Shown here: positions 43,542 to 51,611 of the stretch, in pieces
How positions within the stretch are numbered: the stretch's first letter is position 1
Layout: each line of letters begins with the position of its first letter
Assembly (NCBI GenBank): GCA_964484205.1
Contig: CAZAEZ010000019.1
Span: 46,202 to 110,201, forward strand
Reading direction: 5' to 3'
Origin: M3007 sp964484205
Lineage (GTDB): Bacteria; Bacteroidota; Bacteroidia; Chitinophagales; Saprospiraceae
DNA length: 64,000 nt
Translations under genes and position numbers: made by a program
Notes under the pieces: model-generated
Told to the model about the DNA's origin: nothing
What the model saw: the letters and a program-made list of their open reading frames with translations, nothing else
The model's database searches: none

Positions 43542-43958
43542 ATGCAAAAACTTATTTTCTTCGCATTGATCCTTGCCCTGCCTGGAACGTTCACCGCACA
43601 AACCGGAACCTGGAAAACAATCGACGACAATACCGGCGAAGCCAAAAGCCATGTGCAACTCGTTGAAAAAGACGGAAAACTGACCGGGAAAGTGGTCAAA
43701 CTGCTCAAATCGGCGCCCGACCGGCGCTGCGACAAGTGCCCGGGCGAGCGCAAAAACCAGCCGGTTTTGAACATGGTCATCCTGGAAAACATGCAAAAAA
43801 AGGAAGGGCACTGGCAATCGGGCCGCATCCTCGACCCGGAAAAGGGCAAATGGTACACCTGCAGCATGTGGCTCAAAGACGGCGACCCGAATGTGCTGGT
43901 GGTACGCGGGTATATTGGCCCGTTTTACCGGACGCAATATTGGTACCGGGTGGATTAA
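43542..43958 (+). CDS. DUF2147-domain exported protein
   Basis: 138 residues with a signal peptide (MQKLIFFALILALPGTFTAQ). The DUF2147 domain fills the rest: GTWKTIDDNTGEAKSHVQLV, CDKCPGERKNQPVLNMVILE, GRILDPEKGKWYTCSMWL and VRGYIGPFYRTQYWYRV. The family is a small periplasmic beta-barrel type of unknown function. It has two Cys in CDKC, perhaps a disulfide or metal site. Confidence 0.88.
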   Translation: MQKLIFFALILALPGTFTAQTGTWKTIDDNTGEAKSHVQLVEKDGKLTGKVVKLLKSAPDRRCDKCPGERKNQPVLNMVILENMQKKEGHWQSGRILDPEKGKWYTCSMWLKDGDPNVLVVRGYIGPFYRTQYWYRVD

Positions 43959-44060
43959 GCGCGTGTCCAAAATCCCTGCCCAGTCAGTTCGCTGCGCGAC
44001 GATCAATTTTTCAAGCCACCGAATCACCGGCGAGGCCACGAAAAAAAATTTAGGACACAA

Positions 44061-44092
44061 GGTTGCACGGATTGGACAGTCGGTCTATCTTT
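44061..44092 (+). promoter_or_regulatory. Promoter of tRNA-Gln
   Basis: GTTG (44061-44064), 20 bases, TATCTTTG (44085-44092): a complete Bacteroidota -33/-7 pair at ideal spacing, ~30 bases before the tRNA. Confidence 0.75.
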
Positions 44093-44122
44093 GCCCCCGC
44101 TTTGACAAAAAGCAGTTGTGTT

Positions 44123-44194
44123 TGGCCCATGGTGTAATCGGTAACACAGCAGATTTTGGTTCTGTTATTCAGGGTTCGAGTCCTTGTGGGCCAA
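44123..44194 (+). tRNA. trnQ: tRNA-Gln (anticodon TTG)
   Basis: Cloverleaf by eye: acceptor tggccca/tgggcca with discriminator A. D arm gtgt..acac. Anticodon stem gcaga/tctgt with loop TTTTGGT, giving anticodon TTG (reads CAA). T arm caggg-ttcgagt-ccttg. The 3' CCA is not encoded. It is followed by a terminator. Confidence 0.95.
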
Positions 44195-44195
44195 C

Positions 44196-44242
44196 AAAAA
44201 AACCCCGTTCCATTTATTTTGGAACGGGGTTTTCGCTTTTTT
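44196..44242 (+). terminator. Rho-independent terminator of tRNA-Gln
   Basis: aaccccgttcc / ggaacggggtt hairpin with an A-run before it and TTTTCGCTTTTTT after it. It may also serve the convergent peroxiredoxin-like gene. Confidence 0.85.
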
Positions 44243-44255
44243 ACCCAACCCGCCT

Positions 44256-44879
44256 CTAATTCAAGTTGATTTTGCTGCGCCCGAAATACGCCGGTTTGGG
44301 TTTATGGCCGGCCTTCCCGTCTAATTGCTCGGTTAAATCGAGTAATTGCGTGATGGCTTGCAGGGGTTGTTCTTCCGGTGTTTTCCCTTGCAAACGGTCC
44401 AATGCAATTTCCAGGTCGGCGATCGTCGTCTGGATTGAGGGCAACGGCCGGTGCAGGATGAGGCGGATCACACCTTCCGGGTCGATGATGTACAGCAGCC
44501 TGTCCATGGGCGGTGTGATCCGTCGGCCGGTGGCCATGCCGTACAGGGCGGCGATCTTGTGCTCGGGATCTTCAATAACGGGCGCCTTCAAAAATATACC
44601 GAGGTAGCGCCGTACGATATCCGACCAGTCGTTTTGCCGAATGCTTTCGTTGGCGAGCACGAGGAGCTTTGTCCGGCGTTCGTTCAGCCAACGCTCTTTC
44701 ATGGCCAGAAAGTTGGAATACATACGCCAGGCTGAGGTGAAATTGGCCGGGTGGGCAAAAAAGATGCACCAGTATCCCTTGCTGAATTCGGGAAAGCGCA
44801 CCAGGCCTTTGGGGGTTTGTACCTCAAATTGAGGGGCGTAATCGCCTATTTTTGGAAGGGCAGGATAGTCTGACAACAT
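44256..44879 (-). CDS. Peroxiredoxin-like (Prx6 / AhpC-TSA type) protein lacking the peroxidatic cysteine
   Basis: 207 residues with the length and layout of 1-Cys/Prx6 peroxiredoxins: IGDYAPQFEVQTPKG, GYWCIFFAHPANFTSAWRMY, then VIEDPEHKIAALYGMA, YIIDPEGVIRLILHRPLPS and the extended C-terminal domain. In active enzymes the loop reads P-x-x-F-T-P-V-C; here it is P-A-N-F-T-S-A-W, so Trp replaces the peroxidatic Cys. The only Cys (in YWCIFF) lies on the preceding strand. Peroxidase activity is therefore doubtful; a regulatory or chaperone role is possible. The frame is intact and a good promoter lies upstream, so it is expressed rather than decayed, by inference. Confidence 0.85.
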   Translation of the reverse strand: MLSDYPALPKIGDYAPQFEVQTPKGLVRFPEFSKGYWCIFFAHPANFTSAWRMYSNFLAMKERWLNERRTKLLVLANESIRQNDWSDIVRRYLGIFLKAPVIEDPEHKIAALYGMATGRRITPPMDRLLYIIDPEGVIRLILHRPLPSIQTTIADLEIALDRLQGKTPEEQPLQAITQLLDLTEQLDGKAGHKPKPAYFGRSKINLN

Positions 44880-44913
44880 GGTTGAACCGGAGAAGAATTG
44901 GGTAAATGAAGGT

Positions 44914-44946
44914 CAAAAATAACCTGTTTTCCCGGAAGGCAGCAAG
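44914..44946 (-). promoter_or_regulatory. Promoter of the peroxiredoxin-like gene
   Basis: Minus strand: CTTG (44946-44943), 21 bases, TATTTTTG (44921-44914). Matches the Bacteroidota consensus; the ATG follows 34 bases after the -7 box. Confidence 0.6.
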
Positions 44947-45048
44947 TCAATCGCCGGATTAACCTTTCCGGAGGCTCTTTCTGGCGAAAAATTCGACAAA
45001 CCCGGACGCTTTGCTCCGGCCCCTTCTGCGGTTGCCGAATTGCCTGTT

Positions 45049-45056
45049 TACCTTTG
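45049..45056 (+). promoter_or_regulatory. -7 box of the beta-mannosidase gene
   Basis: TACCTTTG, exact TAnnTTTG, 29 bases before the ATG at 45086; a TTCTG ~20 bases upstream is a weak -33. Confidence 0.5.
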
Positions 45057-45085
45057 CGCTTTCCCCGCTGACAATTTATTTAACC

Positions 45086-47605
45086 ATGACGCGACTTTTA
45101 ACTCTGTTTTTCCTTACAACCCTCGCCATGCCCGCCGACGCTCAAACAACCCAATCACCGCTTCGCAAAACCATTCGCAGTGCCTGGGAATTTCGCCAGG
45201 CCCAAACCGGCGCCTGGCATCCGACTGCTATCCCCGTCAGCGTGCACACGGCGCTGTTGAAAACCAAGCTGATCGAAGACCCGTTCTACGGCGCCAACGA
45301 AGAAACACTCCAGTGGATCGAGCAGGAAGACTGGGAATTCCAGTGCACTTTCGACGTAGACAGCCTCACGCTGCAACGCAAACACATCGAAATGGTGTTT
45401 CGCGGCCTCGATACCTACGCGCATGTTTACCTGAACGACAGCCTGATCCTGGAGGCAGACAATATGTTCCGCAGCTGGCAAACCGATGTCAAAAAATACC
45501 TGAAACCCACCGGCAACCGCCTGCATATTTATTTTGAAAGCCCGGTCAAAAAAGTAGCCTCCGAGTGGGAAAATCTCGGCTATGAGTTGCCCGGCGGTAT
45601 CCGCACCATGACCCGCAAAGCCCAGTTCCACTACGGCTGGGACTGGGGGCCCCGCTTCGCCGGCTGTGGCATTCTCAACATGCCCGAACTGGTGGCTTGG
45701 GATGATTTTATCCTCGAAAATGTCTTTATCACACCGCAGCGTATCAAGGACGACGAAGCCGTCATGGTTGCCCGCTTCCGCTACCGTTCCGACATTGAAG
45801 CCCCGGTTACCATCGCATTCAAGGAGTCAAAAAGCAAATCCATCGAGCAACGGACGATCTACCCTGGTGTGCACGAAGACTCGGTCACCTATTCCGTGCG
45901 CGATCCAAAACTCTGGTGGTGTGCCGGCATGGGCGAACCGCATTTGTACGATTTTAGCCTGGACATCAAAAAAGATATCCAACTACTCGATAAAGCAGAC
46001 GTGCGCGCCGGTATCCGGACCATCGAACTGGTCACAGAGCCCGACAGCGCCGGCGAAACATTCTATTTTAAACTCAACGGCAAACCCGTTTTCACCAAAG
46101 GCGCCAATTACATTCCGCAGGATATTTTCCAGGACCGGGTGCGCCCCGACCAGTACAAGCGCCTGCTCGACGATGCAGTGGCTGCCAACATGAACATGTT
46201 GCGCGTATGGGGTGGCGGTATTTACGAAGACGAACTTTTTTATCAACTCTGCGACGCGCGCGGCATTCTCGTCTGGCAGGATTTTATGTATGCCTGCGCC
46301 ATGTACCCCGGCAACGGCAAATTTGTCAAAAATGCCGCCGCCGAAGCGGTAGAACAGATCGAACGCCTGCGCCAGCACCCCTGCATCGCGCTTTGGTGCG
46401 GCAACAACGAAAACAACGAAGCCTGGCACAACTGGGGCTGGCAAATGCAGTTCACCGAAGCGCAACGCGAACAAATCTGGCGCGACTACAAAAACCTGTT
46501 CAACGATATTCTGCCAACCTACGTGACCAATTACGGCGGCGGGGTACCCTATTGGGAAAGCTCGCCCCGGTACGGCCGCGCCAACCCGAAATCCCTAACC
46601 GAGGGCGACGCCCACTACTGGGGCGTCTGGCACGACGAGGAGCCGTTTGACATGTTCAATAAAAAAGTGCCGCGGTACATGAGCGAATTCGGGTTTCAGG
46701 CTTTCCCGGATTGGGCGACGATCGAATCGTTTTCCCAACCCGAAGACCGGAAACTCGACAGCAAGGTGATGCTTACCCACCAGAAACACCCGCGCGGCAA
46801 CGCCCTCATTGCCGAGTACCTCAAGCGCGACTACCGCCAGCCCAAAAATTTCGAAGACTTTGTGTACATCAGCCAGCTGCTCCAGGCCGAGGGCATGCGC
46901 ACCGGCCTCGAAGCGCACCGGCGCAACAAACCCTACTGCATGGGCACCCTGTACTGGCAACTCAACGACGTGTGGCCGGTAGCTTCCTGGTCGAGCATCG
47001 ACTACTACGGCCGCTGGAAAGCGCTGCACTACTACGTACGCGATGTGTTCCGGCCCGTGGCGGCCTTGCCCATCGTGGAAGACGATATTTTGAAAATTTA
47101 TGCGAGCTCCGATTTGCCCAACGACACCTCAGTTACCATTCAGGTGCGGGCCCTGACTCTGGAAGGAAAAACGCTGAGCGATGTAACCAAACCGGATGTG
47201 TTGCTCAAACCCGATTCCAGCCGGATGATCTGGCAGGGATACCTGAAAACCGTATTGGATAAACACAAGGAAGAAAATGCCGTGGTGGATATTGTGCTGC
47301 GCAACCAGGCCGGACAGGTGCTGCACCAGCGCCGTTTTTACCTGGTGCCGCCCCGAAAACTGGCGCTTCCGCGCACCCGGGTAAACTTGCAGGTGACGCA
47401 GGTTACCGCCGGCTACCAACTCAGCCTGGAAAGCGCCAGCCTGGCCAAAAATGTATACTTGCACGCCGATGTTCCCGGCCGTTTTTCCGACAATTATTTT
47501 GACCTGTTGCCCGGCGAACGCCGCACGGTGCTGTTCAAAACGGAGAGTATCCTGGATACCCCGCAGGAGGCGTTTTCGGTAAAACATTTGCAGGAGACGT
47601 ATTGA
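45086..47605 (+). CDS. Exported beta-mannosidase, glycoside hydrolase family 2
   Basis: Removes terminal beta-linked mannose from oligosaccharides. 839 residues from the Met at 45086 (MTRLLTLFFLTTLAMPADAQ, signal peptide); the upstream 25 residues are dropped because they overlap the -7 box. The N-terminal jelly roll has LDTYAHVYLNDSLI. FTKGANYIPQDIF opens the barrel. The acid/base Glu is in WCGNNENNEAW and the nucleophile Glu in YMSEFGFQAFP; GTLYWQLNDVWPVASWSSID is the mannosidase-type substrate loop. C-terminal beta domains follow. Alone in its transcript, it probably acts in the periplasm on imported glycans. Confidence 0.92.
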   Translation: MTRLLTLFFLTTLAMPADAQTTQSPLRKTIRSAWEFRQAQTGAWHPTAIPVSVHTALLKTKLIEDPFYGANEETLQWIEQEDWEFQCTFDVDSLTLQRKHIEMVFRGLDTYAHVYLNDSLILEADNMFRSWQTDVKKYLKPTGNRLHIYFESPVKKVASEWENLGYELPGGIRTMTRKAQFHYGWDWGPRFAGCGILNMPELVAWDDFILENVFITPQRIKDDEAVMVARFRYRSDIEAPVTIAFKESKSKSIEQRTIYPGVHEDSVTYSVRDPKLWWCAGMGEPHLYDFSLDIKKDIQLLDKADVRAGIRTIELVTEPDSAGETFYFKLNGKPVFTKGANYIPQDIFQDRVRPDQYKRLLDDAVAANMNMLRVWGGGIYEDELFYQLCDARGILVWQDFMYACAMYPGNGKFVKNAAAEAVEQIERLRQHPCIALWCGNNENNEAWHNWGWQMQFTEAQREQIWRDYKNLFNDILPTYVTNYGGGVPYWESSPRYGRANPKSLTEGDAHYWGVWHDEEPFDMFNKKVPRYMSEFGFQAFPDWATIESFSQPEDRKLDSKVMLTHQKHPRGNALIAEYLKRDYRQPKNFEDFVYISQLLQAEGMRTGLEAHRRNKPYCMGTLYWQLNDVWPVASWSSIDYYGRWKALHYYVRDVFRPVAALPIVEDDILKIYASSDLPNDTSVTIQVRALTLEGKTLSDVTKPDVLLKPDSSRMIWQGYLKTVLDKHKEENAVVDIVLRNQAGQVLHQRRFYLVPPRKLALPRTRVNLQVTQVTAGYQLSLESASLAKNVYLHADVPGRFSDNYFDLLPGERRTVLFKTESILDTPQEAFSVKHLQETY

Positions 47606-47608
47606 GTT

Positions 47609-47780
47609 TACCACGGAGGCATGGAGAACACGGAGTGATGCATACTCGGAAAATTAAAACTCCGTGTCCTCCATGCCTCGTATGTTTGTTAGACTATGCA
47701 GGCACTCGTCCTACGACTCGAAGTCGTAGGACGAGTAAAATGCCTCCGTGTCCTCCGTGCCTCCGTGGTGTAAATTCACT
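47609..47780. repeat. Composite 'ccacggagg' inverted-repeat element, copy 2
   Basis: Left part accacggaggcatggagaac folds onto actccgtgtcctccatgcct. The centre holds palindrome copy 2. The right end cctccgtgtcctccgtgcct closes with ccgtggtgt. No open frame of interest. Related elements lie at 22059-22139 and 59421-59562. Confidence 0.8.
47704..47736. repeat. 33-bp palindrome, copy 2
   Basis: Arms actcgtcctacgact / agtcgtaggacgagt with centre CGA; arms identical to copies 1 and 3. Confidence 0.9.
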
Positions 47781-47833
47781 CCGGAATTCCATAATTTTAC
47801 CAGCCTCTTAACGCAGAAAAACAACGACGAATA

Positions 47834-49489
47834 ATGACAGAAAAACCCTGGTTGCAAAATTATCCCAAAGGCGTACCGGCCAACATCGACGATGCCGCTT
47901 ACCCGCGTCTGGTGGATATGCTGGACGAATGCCTGAAAAAATACCACGACCTGACGGCGTTTATTTTTATGGGCAAAACACTCACATTCGGCGAGGTGGA
48001 TGCCCTGAGCAATCAGTTTGGCGCCTACCTGCAATCGCGGGGCCTGGAGCCCGGCGACCGTATCGCCCTGATGATGCCCAACATGCTGCAGTATCCCATT
48101 GCGCTGTTCGGCGCCCTGCGGGCCGGCCTCATCGTGGTGAACACCAACCCGCTGTACACACCGCGGGAAATGCGGCACCAGTTTGTGGATTCCGGCGCCA
48201 AAGCCATCGTCATCGCCGAGAACTTTGCCGCCAATCTGGAGCAAATCATCGGAGAAACCCAGATCAAAACGGTGATCGTGACCAGCATCGGCGAGATGCT
48301 GGGGTTCAAAGGCAAAATTGTAAACTTCGTGGTGCGGCGTATCAAAAAAATGGTGCCCAAATTCAACCTGCCCAACACCGCTGCATTTATGGACGGCCTG
48401 GCGCAGGGCAAGAAATTTACCATCAAGCCTTTCGAGTCGGGCCCCGACGATACCATCATTCTCCAGTACACCGGCGGCACCACCGGCGTTTCCAAGGGCG
48501 CCATGCTCACCAACCGCAACCTGGTGGCCAACATGCAGCAAATACGCGCCTGGCTGTCGCCGGTGCTGCCCGAGCGCGAAGTCGTGGCGCTCTGCCCGTT
48601 GCCGCTGTACCATATTTTTGCCTTTACCGTCAATTGCCTGGCCTTTATGAGTGTGGGCGGGCGCAACGTGCTCATCGTCAATGCCCGCGACCTGCCTGCC
48701 CTGATCAAGGAATGGCGCACCCACCGGCCCAATATTTTCACCGGGGTGAACACGCTGTTCAACGCGCTGCTCAACCACCCCGATTTTGCCGGCCTCGACT
48801 TCAGCGGCCTCAAAGCAACCGTTGGCGGTGGCATGGCCGTGCAACGCGCCGTAGCCGAGCGCTGGCAACAGGTGACGGGCTGTCAGCTCACCGAAGGCTA
48901 CGGCCTTACTGAAGCCAGCCCGGTCCTCAGCGTCAACCCGATCGGCCCCGAAATGCGCCTGGGCACGATTGGTATGCCCGTACCGTCGACCGATATCCGC
49001 ATCGTGAACACCATGGGAAAAGTGGCCAACGTGCGCGAAACCGGCGAAATTCAGGCCAAGGGTCCCCAGGTGATGAAAGGCTACTGGCAGCGCCCGGAAG
49101 CCACGGACGAGGTAATCCAGGACGGCTGGCTCAGTACCGGCGATATCGGCTTCATGTCGGAAGACGGCTTTTTCCAGATCGTCGACCGCAAAAAAGATAT
49201 GATCCTGGTATCGGGTTTCAATGTGTTTCCCAATGAAGTGGAAGACGTAATTGCCTCCAACCCCAAAGTGCTGGAGGTAGCGGCTGTGGGCATTCCGGAT
49301 GAAAAATCGGGTGAAGTGGTCAAAGTATTTATTGTAAAAAAAGACCAGAGCCTGACGAAAGAAGAAGTCATCGCTTTTTGCAAATCGCAGATGACCGGCT
49401 ACAAAGTGCCCAAAGAGGTGGAATTCCGGAAAGAATTGCCCAAGACGAATGTGGGGAAGATTTTGCGCAGAGCGCTGCGGGAATCATGA
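47834..49489 (+). CDS. fadD: Long-chain acyl-CoA synthetase (AMP-binding)
   Basis: Activates fatty acids with ATP to acyl-AMP and then acyl-CoA, for beta-oxidation or lipid synthesis. 551 residues, normal for FadD. Motifs in order: P-loop-like YTGGTTGVSKGAMLTNRN, GYGLTEASPV, GWLSTGDIGFMSEDG, DRKKDMILVSGFNVFPNEVE (fatty-acid signature), and the adenylation Lys in PKTNVGKILRRAL near the end. Cytoplasmic or membrane-associated. It starts 54 bases after the repeat element. Confidence 0.92.
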   Translation: MTEKPWLQNYPKGVPANIDDAAYPRLVDMLDECLKKYHDLTAFIFMGKTLTFGEVDALSNQFGAYLQSRGLEPGDRIALMMPNMLQYPIALFGALRAGLIVVNTNPLYTPREMRHQFVDSGAKAIVIAENFAANLEQIIGETQIKTVIVTSIGEMLGFKGKIVNFVVRRIKKMVPKFNLPNTAAFMDGLAQGKKFTIKPFESGPDDTIILQYTGGTTGVSKGAMLTNRNLVANMQQIRAWLSPVLPEREVVALCPLPLYHIFAFTVNCLAFMSVGGRNVLIVNARDLPALIKEWRTHRPNIFTGVNTLFNALLNHPDFAGLDFSGLKATVGGGMAVQRAVAERWQQVTGCQLTEGYGLTEASPVLSVNPIGPEMRLGTIGMPVPSTDIRIVNTMGKVANVRETGEIQAKGPQVMKGYWQRPEATDEVIQDGWLSTGDIGFMSEDGFFQIVDRKKDMILVSGFNVFPNEVEDVIASNPKVLEVAAVGIPDEKSGEVVKVFIVKKDQSLTKEEVIAFCKSQMTGYKVPKEVEFRKELPKTNVGKILRRALRES

Positions 49490-49508
49490 ATGGTCAATGA
49501 TTCAAAAA

Positions 49509-49916
49509 CTACACCGGATATTCCACAAAATTTCGCGGTGTCTCATACAACCTGACGTGCAGATCGTACTGTTCGGGGAGGTGTTTGCGCAGGATTTGCC
49601 AGATCACCACAACGATGTTTTCCGCCGTTGGGATCAGGTTTCGAAATTCTTCGGTATCCAGGTTTAGGTTTTTGTGGTCGAAGCGGCGCTCGATTTGCTC
49701 CCGGATCAGGTCGGCCAGCCAGCCCAGGTCGACCACCATGCCCGTATCCGGGTCGATTTCTCCGGCTACTTTTACTTCCAGTTCGTAGTTATGTCCGTGC
49801 CAGTTCGGGTTGTTACACAGGCCGAAAATCTGGTCGTTTTTGGCATCCGTCCAGGCCGGATTGTAGAGCCGGTGGGCGGCGTTAAAATGGGCTTTGCGAA
49901 TAACAGCTACTTTCAT
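49509..49916 (-). CDS. queD: 6-carboxy-tetrahydropterin synthase / 6-pyruvoyl-tetrahydropterin synthase family
   Basis: 135 residues. Zinc ligands: His in FNAAHRLYNP and the two His of NWHGHNYELEV. The catalytic Cys is in FGLCNNPNWHG, and the second catalytic region is FDHKNLN. C-terminal PTAENIVVVIWQILRK and a Glu in RLYETPRNFVEY complete the T-fold. QueD makes 6-carboxy-tetrahydropterin for queuosine; the PTPS branch makes tetrahydropterins. The sequence alone does not separate the two with certainty, though QueD is the usual bacterial role. Convergent with fadD, with 19 bases between the stops. Confidence 0.85.
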   Translation of the reverse strand: MKVAVIRKAHFNAAHRLYNPAWTDAKNDQIFGLCNNPNWHGHNYELEVKVAGEIDPDTGMVVDLGWLADLIREQIERRFDHKNLNLDTEEFRNLIPTAENIVVVIWQILRKHLPEQYDLHVRLYETPRNFVEYPV

Positions 49917-50399
49917 CGGGTGGTATTGCTTTGGTTTCTACATCGGCAGTAATGTTGCCACAACAACGAAACAGCCAATACAACCGGCGGTTTTGCAAAT
50001 ACGGAAAAATAACTCAATCCGGCAATCAGTCCAGCACTCAATGATTTACCTTACCTTCGCCTTCACCTAGTTGAAATACCAACCCCGGTCAGTAGTTTCG
50101 AGTAGGAAGCGCAGGAATAGCATGGAGGCGGTTGCAGGTAAGAAAGCAGTTAATTGTGGCATAATACGGCAGAAGATAGCGCCGGGCCACGATATCAACC
50201 AGATAGAACAGCGTCAGAGACAGTTTAGCGCCCGGCCTGTTCAAAAACACTTGCCAAAGGGATAGAGCCAGTACCGGCCCTTTTCCGCCTGCTGTCGATT
50301 TCCAATACATCCTGCCTGCCTGTGCGATACGCTGGCCTGAATACGGCCCGGCTTTCAATTATTTTGATCCGGTCTGCTTGTTGTATAACGTAATGTAGG
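49917..50399. other. Stretch without a convincing gene
   Basis: 483 bases between queD (-) and holB (+). A minus-strand frame at 50089-50358 contains protein-like hydrophobic sequence (LSLTLFYLVDIVARRYLLPY) and could be a gene fragment, but I recognise no family. No repeats or RNA found. Confidence 0.4.
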
Positions 50400-51503
50400 A
50401 TGAAAACCCTTGGGCAACAACGCGCGAAGACACACCTGCACCGGCTGTACCACAGCCGGCGGGTTCCGCATGCCATGTTGTTCCTGGGCAATACCGGATG
50501 GGGCACGCTTGAATTGGCGCTCGAATTTGCCCAATGGCTCCAGTGCGAAGCGCCGGGGGAAAATTCGGAAGGCCCCTGCGACGCTTGTAATTCCTGCCAT
50601 AAAGCCGCCCAGTTTATCCATCCGGATATCCATTATTCCTACCCCACGGTGGGCACCAATGCCGTAAGCACTACCGTCGTCGGAGCGTGGCGGGAAGCAC
50701 TGCACCAAAACCCCTGGCTCGATGTGAATACCTGGCTTCAACGCCTCGGCGCCGAAAACAAACAGGGGAACATTACCAAAGAAGAGTGCAACGCCATTAT
50801 TAAAAAACTGAGTTTCAAAGCATTCGAAGGCCGCTACAAAATCCTGCTCCTGTGGCTGCCCGAATACCTCGGCAAAGAAGGCAACCGCCTGCTCAAACTC
50901 ATCGAAGAGCCCCCGGAACAAACGATTTTTCTGCTGGTCGCCGAAAATGCCGAACTGATCCTGCCGACCATCCTTTCCCGCTGCCAATTGGTGAAAAGCG
51001 ATCCGCTGACCGACGACGAAATTGCGGGAGCCCTTCAGGAAAAACGGAAACTGGATGCCACCCGCGCACAACAAATTGCCTTCCTGGCAGGCGGTGATTT
51101 TAACCGCGCGCTCCACCTGGCCGATACCCCCGAAAACGACGACGCCGGCCTGCTGCTCGATTGGCTGCGCAAATGCTACCGCGGCAACGGCATCGAGCTG
51201 GTGCAATGGACCGAGCATTTTGCCAAACTCGGCCGTGAAAACCAGAAGCAGTTTTTGCAGTATGCCCTGCATTTTATGCACGAATTGCTGGCACTGGTCG
51301 TTGCCCAAAAAACAACCCTCCGCCTCCGCCCCGAAGAGTTACAAACCGCCCAAAATATGGCGGGCATTATGACCTTCGAAAAAATAAACCACCTGGTCCG
51401 GATTCTGGGTGAAAACAGCTATTACATCGAACGAAATGCCAACCCAAAAATCCTTTTTTTAGACAGCTCCATTCAGATCAACCGGATACTGAAGAGCAGC
51501 TGA
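50400..51503 (+). CDS. holB: DNA polymerase III subunit delta-prime
   Basis: 367 residues; part of the clamp-loader AAA+ complex. The P-loop is degenerate (LGNTGWGTLEL), as expected for delta-prime, which does not hydrolyse ATP. The zinc-finger Cys are in QCEAPG and CDACNSC. NRLLKLIEEPPEQTIFLLVA and the arginine-finger context ILPTILSRCQLV are typical. The C-terminal helical collar follows. The next gene is ricT, the same order as holB-yaaT in Bacillus, a widely conserved pairing. Confidence 0.92.
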   Translation: MKTLGQQRAKTHLHRLYHSRRVPHAMLFLGNTGWGTLELALEFAQWLQCEAPGENSEGPCDACNSCHKAAQFIHPDIHYSYPTVGTNAVSTTVVGAWREALHQNPWLDVNTWLQRLGAENKQGNITKEECNAIIKKLSFKAFEGRYKILLLWLPEYLGKEGNRLLKLIEEPPEQTIFLLVAENAELILPTILSRCQLVKSDPLTDDEIAGALQEKRKLDATRAQQIAFLAGGDFNRALHLADTPENDDAGLLLDWLRKCYRGNGIELVQWTEHFAKLGRENQKQFLQYALHFMHELLALVVAQKTTLRLRPEELQTAQNMAGIMTFEKINHLVRILGENSYYIERNANPKILFLDSSIQINRILKSS

Positions 51504-51611
51504 ACGAGTTGTTGGCTTTTGGCTAGTAGCCATTGGTTGCGCCCGGTGTATTGAAAAATTGAAACTGTAAACTATCGTCCGAATTAGGACCCAGACATAT
51601 ACGACAACAAT

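Noticed and set aside
47609..47780. Repeats considered as a CRISPR array
   Set aside because: Units are inverted rather than regularly spaced direct repeats, there are no uniform spacers and no cas genes nearby.
50089..50358. 89-codon minus-strand frame between queD and holB with a hydrophobic segment
   Set aside because: Might be a decayed gene, but no family is recognisable and the start is unclear.
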